From: a virus
Direction: 5' to 3' (one strand)
IMG/VR virus record: IMGVR_UViG_3300036823_000141
Span: 1-35,943 of that record
Length of the DNA stretch: 35,943 bases
Shown: positions 28,942 to 35,943 of the stretch, one piece after another
Layout: each line of letters opens with the position of its first letter
Numbering within the stretch: position 1 is the first letter of the stretch
The notes under the pieces: generated by a model
Told to the model about the DNA's origin: nothing
Seen by the model: only the letters and a program-made list of their open reading frames with translations
Databases searched by the model: none
Made by a program: the position numbers and the translations under genes

Positions 28942-29276
28942 CTCTTCTTTGGGCGATCGCGCGCTTCGATCTTCAACTAAGCGATGCGGAGTTTCTCGCC
29001 ATGACTCCGATCGCGCTCGATGCGCTGATGGAGCGCGCGCAGATCCGCCGCGAAGAGTCACGCTGGCTCGCCGCCGGCATCAAGGCGGAAATCTGGAATG
29101 TGAATCTCGATCGTAAGGAACATCCGGAGTCCCTCACCGCGGCTGATTTCATGCCGCCCACCCCGGAAGAACTCGCAGAACGCGAGCGAGAAATGAATCG
29201 CGTTCCCACCAAGGAAGAGATCGAAGCTTACAAACAACGCTTATTCGGCGCGAGGTACGTCGCACCCAAACCATGA
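28881..29276 (+). CDS. Tail assembly chaperone T, translated as G-T fusion by -1 frameshift
   Basis: This is the downstream part of the GT fusion; the full product would be about 259 residues (28498-28881 joined to 28881-29276). The frame runs through a Gly/Asp-rich linker into LTLLWAIARFDLQLSDAEFL AMTP, the usual T-domain core, before the first ATG at 29001, so independent initiation there would remove the conserved part. A charged helical tail follows (PTPEELAEREREMNRVPTKE). The stop overlaps the next gene by ATGA. Confidence 0.78.
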   Translation, partial: RAGAGDGEDPGAGGDRASGLTLLWAIARFDLQLSDAEFLAMTPIALDALMERAQIRREESRWLAAGIKAEIWNVNLDRKEHPESLTAADFMPPTPEELAEREREMNRVPTKEEIEAYKQRLFGARYVAPKP

Positions 29277-29818
29277 ATACATCACTCGATTTCGAGGGCT
29301 TGCCCGAGCTCGCAGCTCGGCTAGACAAGGTTGCCATCATTGTGGCCGATCCTCTCGCTCGGCGTGCTCTCTCGGCCGGCGGTGAAGTCGTTCGCGCTCA
29401 GGCGCAAACAAATGTGCGCAAGCTCACGGGCGATCTCGCCGGCGACGTCATCACCGTCACGCGCGTGCTTGATGCTGAAGGCGAAAAGTATGTCCTCATC
29501 GGACCTGCCTACGATTTGGATCATTTGAAAGTGCGACACCGCGGCCGCTATGCCGGCAAGCTCGACACTTCGTCTTCACCAGGCGTCTATGGATTGTTTC
29601 TTGAGACCGGCCACGGTCCTGCGGGATCGGCCTCCTCGCGCCGCGCAGACGTACAACGCGCCGGCCGGCTCAATCTGCGCGCGCGTGAGTTCGGAACCGG
29701 ATCCGGAGATACCCCTCCGTATCCCTGGCTCCGTCCTGCATACGACGCCAAAAAAGATGAAGCCATGGAAGTTGTCGCAAACACCATTCGCGAAGGCCTG
29801 GAAGGATTGAAGCTGTGA
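29273..29818 (+). CDS. HK97 gp10-like tail component
   Basis: A 181-residue protein of the HK97-gp10 family: GLPELAARLDKV at the start, GGEVVRAQAQTNVRKLTGDL (a helix ending in RK.TG.L), a beta section with IGPAYD, YGLFLETGHG, and TPPYPWLRPAYDAKKDEAME near the end. In most HK97-type phages this gene lies between the head-closure and tail-terminator genes; here it sits between the chaperone and tape measure genes. It is coupled on both sides (ATGA and GTGA). Confidence 0.8.
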   Translation: MNTSLDFEGLPELAARLDKVAIIVADPLARRALSAGGEVVRAQAQTNVRKLTGDLAGDVITVTRVLDAEGEKYVLIGPAYDLDHLKVRHRGRYAGKLDTSSSPGVYGLFLETGHGPAGSASSRRADVQRAGRLNLRAREFGTGSGDTPPYPWLRPAYDAKKDEAMEVVANTIREGLEGLKL

Positions 29819-31224
29819 GCACACTCAACGTCGGCGCTATGGCCGCTCGGCTGGGCCTTGATCCCTCTGACTTCCTCGAAAAGATGAAGGGCGTCCAGGG
29901 CGTAAACGCTTTTGCAACCGGCGAAATGAAACGCCAGTGGAAAGAGTCTTCGCGCGAAGGCGCAGAATCCCTGCGCCTCATCGATGAGTCGCTCGGGATC
30001 CACATCTCCCGGCCGCTGGTCAGGATCATCACGCAGGAAATGCCGGGCCTGGCGAAAGGTCTTCAGGCGATTCTCGGCGTGGGAGTAGTCGGCGCTCTCG
30101 GCACGGCCGCGTTCGAATTTGCGGAAGGCATCTCCCGCAAGATGGATGAGGCCAAGAAAAAACAGGAAGAATACGCGGATGCAGTCCGCAAGACGAAGAA
30201 CGTCATCGCCGACGCCGCGATCGCGAGCGAAACGCAACTCGATCGCATTCTCGCGAAAACCGCTACTCTCGCTGGAGACAGCGTCTCAGCAGGTCGATTC
30301 AAGGCCATGGCGGATTATGCCGAAAGCGTGCAGAAGACGGCTGCGTTCGTTGACGCGCTCACTGAAGCCGAGAACAAGGAAGCCATCGCCGCCGCGTCTC
30401 AGATGACGTTTTGGGCTGGAGTCGGAAAAATATGGCACGAGATTTGGAATTCGAACGGCACTTTGGGCGTCGAGAAGATCGCCGATGAGATGAACGTTTT
30501 TAAGGGTAAGTTCGAGGAGCTCTCCAAGACCGACGCGCTTAAGGGCACTCACGATGCGGCGCAATACCTCACGGATCAATTGGCTCAAGCGCAACAACAG
30601 CAGAAAGACATGCTCGCCGCTCAGGAGAAGGCCGCTGCCTCCGTTTACGTCACAGCAGGCCCCCACGGCAGTCAGGTCATACATCATGACCTGCAAGGGC
30701 CTTCACCGGAGGAGCTAGCAACTATCCAGGCCCGCATAGACGGCTTGAAGGAAATGCAGGAACAAGCAAAGCGCAACCGCACAATTATCGGTGCCCAAGG
30801 AAATCTCGATGACGCCGAGGCGTCGATGGAGGGGCTGCGCAAAATTAGAACGGAACAAGATCGACTCGCCGATTCTTCCCGTGGCATGGGCAAGGCGCTG
30901 CACGATGCTTTGGACAGAACAGATGAGATTGCTCGCCTCGACACCGCTTTCGATGCGGACATGATAAAGATTACTCAACTCCGCAACCAACTCGGAGACA
31001 AAGGTTTTTTCGCACAGTTCAACATCAGCGCCGACCAGGCGCGACAGAAGCTTGCGGCCGTTACAGGAGAACTCGAATCGCAGGCCCAACTGAAAAAGTA
31101 TTTTGAAGACACTAAAGAAACAAGAGGATCGCAAAGAGCGCTGCCGGCATTGGATCTCACATCGGCGATGCCAACTCTGGCTAACAGCGGAGCTGTGGCG
31201 GGGCAAAAAAACAGCTTGAGCTGA
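29815..31224 (+). CDS. Tape measure protein, N-terminal part (interrupted frame)
   Basis: The first 469 residues of the tape measure protein that sets tail length. It begins with an alpha-helical head, has a hydrophobic segment at about 80-105 (LQAILGVGVVGALGTAAFEF), and long charged coiled-coil stretches (KMDEAKKKQEEYADAVRKTK, RTEQDRLADSSRG). The frame ends at TGA 31222 just after a run of seven A. The remainder of the protein continues at once in the -1 frame. GTG at 29815 overlaps the preceding stop. Confidence 0.85.
   Translation: MSTLNVGAMAARLGLDPSDFLEKMKGVQGVNAFATGEMKRQWKESSREGAESLRLIDESLGIHISRPLVRIITQEMPGLAKGLQAILGVGVVGALGTAAFEFAEGISRKMDEAKKKQEEYADAVRKTKNVIADAAIASETQLDRILAKTATLAGDSVSAGRFKAMADYAESVQKTAAFVDALTEAENKEAIAAASQMTFWAGVGKIWHEIWNSNGTLGVEKIADEMNVFKGKFEELSKTDALKGTHDAAQYLTDQLAQAQQQQKDMLAAQEKAAASVYVTAGPHGSQVIHHDLQGPSPEELATIQARIDGLKEMQEQAKRNRTIIGAQGNLDDAEASMEGLRKIRTEQDRLADSSRGMGKALHDALDRTDEIARLDTAFDADMIKITQLRNQLGDKGFFAQFNISADQARQKLAAVTGELESQAQLKKYFEDTKETRGSQRALPALDLTSAMPTLANSGAVAGQKNSLS
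31206..31212 (+). other. AAAAAAC heptamer at the tape measure break, possible -1 slip site
   Basis: A AAA AAC lies in the reading frame of the upstream part (codons CAA AAA AAC). A -1 shift here leads into CAG CTT GAG CTG ATG AAG and the open downstream frame. It is a canonical heptamer, but no strong downstream stem is visible. The upstream stop and downstream ATG also form TGATG (31222-31226), which would allow reinitiation. A lost A in the sequence is the third explanation. Confidence 0.5.
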
Positions 31225-32180
31225 TGAAGAAGGCTTACGAAGATGCTCTCACGCCGCTCCAGAAATTCTCGATTGCGCAAAAGGAGCTCGGGTTAATTCT
31301 GAAGGACGCGAATGGCAACTTCATTGGCGGCGCTCAAGGCGCCGCTGCATATGCAGGTGCGTTACGTCACCTGGAGGAAGAGGAAGAAAAGCAGCTAGCG
31401 GCCAGTCGCAAAGTAACTGATGGACTTCACGCTTTCTGGATAGAGATGCAGATCGAGGCGGGCAAGAACGGGGCGTTCGCCTTCGACATTCTCAACAAAG
31501 CCGTCAAAGGATTCGAAGACAACCTGGCAAATGCGATTGTAGATGGCACCCGCAACTGGAAACGCGAGTGGGAAAGCATCGCGAAAGATCTTGAGAAAAC
31601 TACGCTCAAATTCGCTTTCACCAAAACCATTTCCAGCGTTGGCTCCGAAATTGGAAAGACCGGGATCGGAGGCAGGATCGGCGGGATCCTCGGAGGTCTT
31701 GGAAAAGGCGGAGGACCGGAGGCTGGGAACACGGCCGCTATCACGGCTAATACGACTGCTCTCGGAGCAAATACCTCGGCCCTGATGAGCTCAACGGTCA
31801 AGAGTGGGGCGGTGCCAGGATTGTCTCTTACGCCCGGACTGGGCGGTGCGGCAGGCGGAGGCGCGGCAGCCGCGGCTTCTACCGACGATTTTGCGGGATT
31901 CTTTGCGGACGGTGGGGACGTAACACCAGGTGGCCGCTTCATAGCGGGTGAGGCGGGAGCGGAAGAGATCGATCTGAATTCCGGAGGAGCGCACGTCACT
32001 CCGCTGGGCAAGGGCGGCGGCGACGTTCATCATCACTACGACATGCGAGGGGCCGTCGTGACTGACGACCTCATGAGGAAAGCTGACGCTGCAAAAATGA
32101 TTACTCAGAGCGAGCAGCGGACAATGCAATCAAGCGCCAGCATGCAGCGCGAGATTAGTTTGCGGAAGCGGCCTGGCTAG
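31224..32180 (+). CDS. Tape measure protein, C-terminal part
   Basis: The last 318 residues of the tape measure protein if counted from ATG 31224. YEDALTPLQKFSIAQKELGL and AVKGFEDNLANAIVDGTRNW are typical of lambda gpH-like C-terminal domains, followed by a Gly/Ala-rich section, then FADGGDVTPGGRFIAGEAGA and HHHYDMRGAVV, the usual end signature. It is in the -1 frame relative to the first part. Together the two parts give about 788 residues, which by the usual 1.5 Å per residue implies a tail near 120 nm. Its 3' end overlaps the convergent gene by 26 bases. Confidence 0.83.
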   Translation: MKKAYEDALTPLQKFSIAQKELGLILKDANGNFIGGAQGAAAYAGALRHLEEEEEKQLAASRKVTDGLHAFWIEMQIEAGKNGAFAFDILNKAVKGFEDNLANAIVDGTRNWKREWESIAKDLEKTTLKFAFTKTISSVGSEIGKTGIGGRIGGILGGLGKGGGPEAGNTAAITANTTALGANTSALMSSTVKSGAVPGLSLTPGLGGAAGGGAAAAASTDDFAGFFADGGDVTPGGRFIAGEAGAEEIDLNSGGAHVTPLGKGGGDVHHHYDMRGAVVTDDLMRKADAAKMITQSEQRTMQSSASMQREISLRKRPG

Positions 32181-32907
32181 CTGATGGAGACAGCCATGTG
32201 AAGTTTTTGTTGTGATCGTTGGTGTAAATCAGTTTTGAAAATCCTCGATCTCGAAGCTCCTCCTCGATCGTGCCACCACCTTTCATCTTCGAGCGGAGCA
32301 TGGATTCGTAATGACCTTCATCGGCCCTGCTGGAGTGGACTGTTAGCACAGTGCCGGCAAGTTGCGCATAGCCGCTTCCTATCTCGCGAAGATGCAAGGT
32401 CAGGGAATCGCAGAAAGCACGACGCGCAGCATCGCCGGGAAGTCTTACAGAGTCGGCCGTCCAATCCGAGATGATCATGCCACAAGCACTCTTTACATCG
32501 GCAGCGATGCTTCCCTTTTCACTCGTCGAAAGAACATCTCCGATTCTGTTCGAAACAACGATTTGATTGTCTCTCGAGAACCCCACCTCGATATGTCTAA
32601 GGGATACGGTGTAGTCAGCAGCCGACGGATTCACGGTCATGATGACGTGAGGGCAGTCCCGCTGAAAGTCCTTTGTCATTTCGATCGATTGATCTCGCTG
32701 GGCGCCCCATGTATTACCGGTCGAAATGGCCTGCACTAGGACGCGCGGATCCGGTTTGGCCGCAGGAATATCGCTTGGTTGTTGCGCTGCAGGAATGGCA
32801 GGGGCGACAGGGGATTCATATCCGCCAGTTGCGTTTTGTTGAGCTGAGCCAACAGTCGCAGCCAGCATTAGCAGGATCGCCGCGGCGATCGTCAGATTGA
32901 TTTTCAT
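32155..32907 (-). CDS. Secreted protein on the reverse strand, probable lysogenic cargo (moron)
   Basis: The only convincing reverse-strand gene in the window, set inside the tail module. The 250-residue product has a clear signal peptide (KINLTIAAAILLMLAATVGSAQQ, cleavage near residue 22), a Pro/Ala linker, then a domain with ISTGNTWGAQRDQSIEMTKD, CPHVIMTVNPSAADYTVSLR and a later ADVKSACGMIISDW. It resembles secreted hypothetical proteins I associate with Acidobacteria rather than phage structural proteins. The start at 32907 is preferred to the longer frame (to 33036) because the signal peptide then begins at residue 1. Independent expression in the lysogen is likely; function is unknown. 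Confidence 0.75.
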   Translation of the reverse strand: MKINLTIAAAILLMLAATVGSAQQNATGGYESPVAPAIPAAQQPSDIPAAKPDPRVLVQAISTGNTWGAQRDQSIEMTKDFQRDCPHVIMTVNPSAADYTVSLRHIEVGFSRDNQIVVSNRIGDVLSTSEKGSIAADVKSACGMIISDWTADSVRLPGDAARRAFCDSLTLHLREIGSGYAQLAGTVLTVHSSRADEGHYESMLRSKMKGGGTIEEELRDRGFSKLIYTNDHNKNFTWLSPSASQAASAN

Positions 32908-33034
32908 CTTTTCACTTTTCTCCAGCAGACCCCGCAATGATCCCACAGCCCTAGACCAGCGCAATGGCCCAAAAGTATTAGCGATTTTAGAACCTGCAAA
33001 CCTTTTCACTTTTTTCGGCAAAGGACCTGATTCC
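32908..33034. other. Divergent gap with 12-bp direct repeat
   Basis: This gap must hold the promoter of the reverse-strand cargo gene. It contains CTTTTCACTTTT twice in direct orientation (32908-32919 and 33002-33013), the first copy immediately upstream of the cargo gene's start. No convincing -35/-10 pair stands out. Confidence 0.4.
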
Positions 33035-34087
33035 ATGGCATATCTCTTCTGCGATCCCTTCGATAACTACACTACGCTATCGTCACTGTGGGACTTGGTG
33101 GCAGGCACCGCACCTACGCTGAGCGCCACCTTTCGGAGATTTGCGCCGCCGTCGGGAATCACCGGCCAGGGCTGCGGGTTCTCCAGTGGCGCGTACGCGC
33201 GGAAGAACCTGCCGGCGAATTCGGTCACGTACATCATCGGCTTTGCCTTCTATATCCCCGCGCTCCCGACCGGTGGAAATTGCCATATAGTCGGCATTCT
33301 CGACAACGTAACCACCCAGGTATCGCTGGGAGTGAGCGCCTCCGGAGTTCTGCAGTTCTATCGCAATGAACCATCGGGCGGAGTGGCTATCGGCTCGGCC
33401 ACAGCTCCAGGCATCATCGCTGCCGCCACCTGGCGATTTGCAGAAGTGCAAATCACTATCGACGCGAGCGCCGGCGCAGTCGCCGTTTATCTCGACGGAT
33501 CCCCTACGCCCGCGATCTCATCGACAGGATTGAATACGAAAAATAGTTCCAACACTTTCGGCAACGTTTTGCAGATTGGCGATTTCTCGAATGGTCTCGC
33601 ATCGGGGATCTACTACGACGATGTTCGCGTCTTCGATAACACGGGCAGCACCAACAATGCCATGATCGGCGACGTGCGCCTCATCACGAAGATGCCGAGT
33701 GCCGCGGGCGATCTCAGTCAGTGGACGCCGAACGGCGCCACTCCGAACGTCAACTGCGTGAATTCCATTCCTCCGAATACTTCCAAATTCGTGTCGAGTG
33801 CGACCCTGGGCCAGGAGGACACGTACGATACCCAGTCCGCCGGCTTGCTTGCTCCTCCGCTATTCATGGTTCTGCGACACTATATGCAAAAAGACGATGG
33901 TGCTGTTCGTACAGCCCAGCAGGTCCTTCGATCCAGCGGATCCGATTTCAAGGCAACGGCCGTCACTCTACCTTCGTCCTGGGCATACTCCGACGCGCTC
34001 GCGCCGGTTAACGATCCCCATACAAGTGCGCCCTGGACAGCCGCAGCCGCGGACGCCGCTCAAATCGGGCAATATGAGGCGAGTTAA
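33035..34087 (+). CDS. LamG-like minor tail protein
   Basis: A 350-residue protein whose first 230 residues fit a concanavalin/LamG-like jelly roll: FCDPFDNYTTLSSLWDLV, IIGFAFYIPALPTGGNCHIV, EVQITIDASAGAVAVYLDGS, then IYYDDVRVFDNTG. The remainder (TPNGATPNVNCVNSIPPNTS and onward) is a conserved type of phage tail extension. It follows the cargo gene and precedes the minor tail proteins, so it is probably a distal tail structural protein, possibly binding surface glycans. AAAGGA precedes ATG 33035. Confidence 0.75.
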   Translation: MAYLFCDPFDNYTTLSSLWDLVAGTAPTLSATFRRFAPPSGITGQGCGFSSGAYARKNLPANSVTYIIGFAFYIPALPTGGNCHIVGILDNVTTQVSLGVSASGVLQFYRNEPSGGVAIGSATAPGIIAAATWRFAEVQITIDASAGAVAVYLDGSPTPAISSTGLNTKNSSNTFGNVLQIGDFSNGLASGIYYDDVRVFDNTGSTNNAMIGDVRLITKMPSAAGDLSQWTPNGATPNVNCVNSIPPNTSKFVSSATLGQEDTYDTQSAGLLAPPLFMVLRHYMQKDDGAVRTAQQVLRSSGSDFKATAVTLPSSWAYSDALAPVNDPHTSAPWTAAAADAAQIGQYEAS

Positions 34088-35320
34088 GTGGCCCAGCAGG
34101 AAGTCTCTCAGGCATCGCTCATTGTCGCTGAGCGGTCCGAAGGTGTTGGCAATGTTGATGTCGCGCAAGCGGCGCTCATCATTGCAATCCCCACGGATAC
34201 CGCTGGAGACCTTGGTGAGCAGCAAGTTGCTCAGGCTTCACTCATCGTCGCAGCCAAGGGTGTTAGCAGCGGCCACGCTGATGTTGCTCAGACTGCGCTC
34301 ATCGTTTCCACACAGCATCTCGGAAGTGTCGACGTCGCCCAGGCAGCGCTGATAGCTGCAGTTCCCTCACCCAAGCCACCTGCGCCGGCAACAGGATCCG
34401 GTCCAACATTCATGCCCACATTTTCTTATCCACTCAGTCCACCAACTCTTCTCGGTCCCGCTAAAGCGAACTTGAAAAAGTTCGACGCGATCGGAGAAAA
34501 CATTTCTCCGTTCGATGGTTCGGCCGAAGAGCAGATGTGGCAGGACCAGCACTGGGAGCTGGATCTCGTGTGGCCCGAAATGACCTGGGATCAGGGCGCA
34601 GCTTATGACGCATTTCTAGGAGCGCTGCACGGCAAGTTTGGAACATTCCTTTGGGGACCGCCGCTGGCGAGTGCACCGCGCGGATCCGCGCTCGGCACTC
34701 CGGTCTGCGTGGGCGCGGACGAAGCCGGAAGTAATCTGCTGCACACGAGCGGATGGAGGCCTAGCACCAGCGGACTTTTGCTGCCCGGTGACTTCTTTCA
34801 GCTCACCGCACCGGCGCCGATCCAGCCAGCACTCAATACCATTAAGGACATCGTTCTCGTAAGCGGTCAGCTCATTATGGAGATGACAAACACGTGGACT
34901 GCGGACCAGCTCGCAAACCTTCCGGGAACGCAATTCATTCTGGAAGGTCTCGATCCGGCCAGCGATCTCAACGGACTTGTATTGACCGTCTTTTCCGTCC
35001 AGAATTTTTTCCCGCTGTTGGTTGCCGACTACGCCGGGACGCTAACAGGAGGGGGATTTCAGTCTTCCGGTGCAGTATTTGCGGTCGCTACGCACACCCG
35101 GCTCTACCAGTACGTGAATCCGAATCCTCTTGATAGCGACTCCAGCGGCAACGCGGTGCTTGATTTTTTCCCGAGCTTACGGGAACAGCCGGGCGCGGGA
35201 ACGGCAGTCATCCTCTCGAATCCAGTTGGAACATTTCGCCTGGCTGAAAATCGACGCGAAGCGCCGGCCGACAAAACCAAAACTCTCACCTTTCAGTTAA
35301 AGGCACGCGAAGCGATCTGA
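34088..35320 (+). CDS. Minor tail protein with five N-terminal VAQAxLIVA repeats
   Basis: A 410-residue protein. Residues 6-91 contain five copies of a nine-residue motif V(A/S)Q(A/T)(A/S)LI(V/I/A)(A/S) at 6, 25, 47, 66 and 83, spaced 17-22 residues apart. A Pro-rich linker follows, then a distal-tail-like part (ENISPFDGSAEEQMWQDQHW, FGTFLWGPPLAS) and a beta-rich end (TFRLAENRREAPADKTKTLT). Similar short alternating repeats occur in front of minor tail proteins in many siphoviruses. GTG 34088 starts directly after the preceding stop, with GAGG upstream. Confidence 0.72.
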   Translation: MAQQEVSQASLIVAERSEGVGNVDVAQAALIIAIPTDTAGDLGEQQVAQASLIVAAKGVSSGHADVAQTALIVSTQHLGSVDVAQAALIAAVPSPKPPAPATGSGPTFMPTFSYPLSPPTLLGPAKANLKKFDAIGENISPFDGSAEEQMWQDQHWELDLVWPEMTWDQGAAYDAFLGALHGKFGTFLWGPPLASAPRGSALGTPVCVGADEAGSNLLHTSGWRPSTSGLLLPGDFFQLTAPAPIQPALNTIKDIVLVSGQLIMEMTNTWTADQLANLPGTQFILEGLDPASDLNGLVLTVFSVQNFFPLLVADYAGTLTGGGFQSSGAVFAVATHTRLYQYVNPNPLDSDSSGNAVLDFFPSLREQPGAGTAVILSNPVGTFRLAENRREAPADKTKTLTFQLKAREAI

Positions 35321-35321
35321 G

Positions 35322-35943
35322 ATGCCACGCAAGACAAGTCCACAAGTTCTTTCCGCCGTGCTCTCGGGCCAGATCGTTCCGGCGTTCTTCGTCGAGATTC
35401 AATTCGACGGAGACACAGTCTGGATGTGGACGGGCTTCGGCACCAAGACGCCGGCTGGCCCGGCCTTCGATCCGGATTCTTCTTTTCCTTACGGACAAAC
35501 GTTTGTCGGTATGGGATGGATGGGCCAGATTCGCGCGATCCCGCAAGTCGGCGATGTGGTCGCGCAAAATATAACGCTTTCGCTTTCTGGAATTCCCGTG
35601 GAGCTGCTCACGGACGCGATCAATGCGGTCCGCCAGAATTCAGTGGCTACAGTGTGGGTCGCATTTCTCGACTCGGATAACCAGGTCATTGAAGATCCCG
35701 TGCAGTGTTTTCTCGGGAGCCTCGACGTGCCAACGATTACGGAGAGCGGCTCGACGGCCACTATCAGCATAACGGCAGAGAATTCGCTGATCGATCTGAA
35801 CCGCGCGCCCAGCCGTCGCTTCACGGACGTCGACCAGCAGTTCGTGCATTCGGGCGATATCGGTTTTTATCAGGTCCAACTGCTGCAGGATTACAACGTC
35901 ACCTGGCCATGGCCGTCACCGCCGACCGGGAGCTATAGTCCGC
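35322..35943 (+). CDS. DUF2163-like tail/baseplate protein, 5' part
   Basis: A frame open to the window edge (207 codons visible). It begins MPRKTSPQVLSAVLSGQIVP AFFVEIQF, then has a WTGFGT segment, a GIPVELLTDAINAVRQNSVA helix and ENSLIDLNRAPSRRFTDVDQ QFVHSGD. The R(R/Y)(F/Y)TD.DQQ...GD.GF motif is characteristic of DUF2163-like tail proteins that lie next to the hub in siphoviruses. The ATG at 35322 follows the previous stop by one base. Confidence 0.8.
   Translation, partial: MPRKTSPQVLSAVLSGQIVPAFFVEIQFDGDTVWMWTGFGTKTPAGPAFDPDSSFPYGQTFVGMGWMGQIRAIPQVGDVVAQNITLSLSGIPVELLTDAINAVRQNSVATVWVAFLDSDNQVIEDPVQCFLGSLDVPTITESGSTATISITAENSLIDLNRAPSRRFTDVDQQFVHSGDIGFYQVQLLQDYNVTWPWPSPPTGSYSP

Noticed and set aside
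29001-29276. Independent T gene starting at ATG 29001
   Set aside because: The conserved T-domain core lies upstream of this ATG in the same frame, and the CCCAAAC signal gives access to it. A separate start would delete the core.
1-35943. CRISPR array, tRNA, rRNA, insertion sequence
   Set aside because: No regularly spaced repeats, cloverleaf-forming segment, ribosomal RNA sequence or transposase was seen on either strand.

Overview
The window looks like the left end of a prophage in a bacterial chromosome. The first 931 bases are host: the 3' end of miaB followed by a bifunctional nuclease (DUF151) gene. This pair, the moderately high GC content, the frequent GTG starts and the style of the secreted proteins suggest an Acidobacteriota host (Terriglobia-like). 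That assignment is an inference; no rRNA or other marker is present. From about 1.7 kb to the right edge, nearly everything reads rightward and belongs to one HK97-type siphovirus genome that continues beyond the window. No integrase, CI-type repressor, polymerase or lysis gene is visible here.

The left arm (1700-10313) is a dense string of some 28 small genes. Most are joined by ATGA, GTGA or TGATG overlaps, which implies translational coupling. It holds a cold-shock-domain-like protein, many Cys-rich putative zinc-binding microproteins, several tiny single-span membrane proteins, a HerA/FtsK-like ATPase with two near-identical C-terminal winged-helix-like repeats (4655-6439), a ribbon-helix-helix protein and a Fis-type DNA-binding protein. 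Its only sizeable non-coding gap (8438-8613) contains three stem-loops, two of which share the sequence CGGTGGTAAC.

The packaging and capsid module follows in canonical order: HNH endonuclease, terS, terL, portal, S49 prohead protease, HK97-fold major capsid protein, putative decoration protein and head-tail connector. Hairpins sit before and after the capsid gene and after the decoration gene. The neck module is unusual. The connector carries two inserted carbohydrate-binding-like modules. Between it and the head-closure gene are three genes with N-terminal export signals (19541-23868), and between the tail terminator and the tail tube are three more signal-peptide or membrane-anchored genes (24985-27502). 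Several modules recur in different proteins of this block, so it looks like a domain-shuffled set of surface-exposed adhesins.

The tail module contains two tandem tail-tube paralogues, tail assembly chaperones G and GT joined by a well-formed -1 frameshift signal (CCCAAAC plus a GC stem), a displaced HK97 gp10-like protein, and a tape measure gene split at a second canonical heptamer (AAAAAAC). A reverse-strand secreted cargo gene comes next, then a LamG-like tail protein, a repeat-bearing minor tail protein, and the start of a DUF2163-like baseplate protein cut by the window edge.

The points most worth a second look are the exported or membrane-anchored protein block in the neck module, the interrupted tape measure gene, the structured gap at 8438-8613, and the connector with inserted modules.
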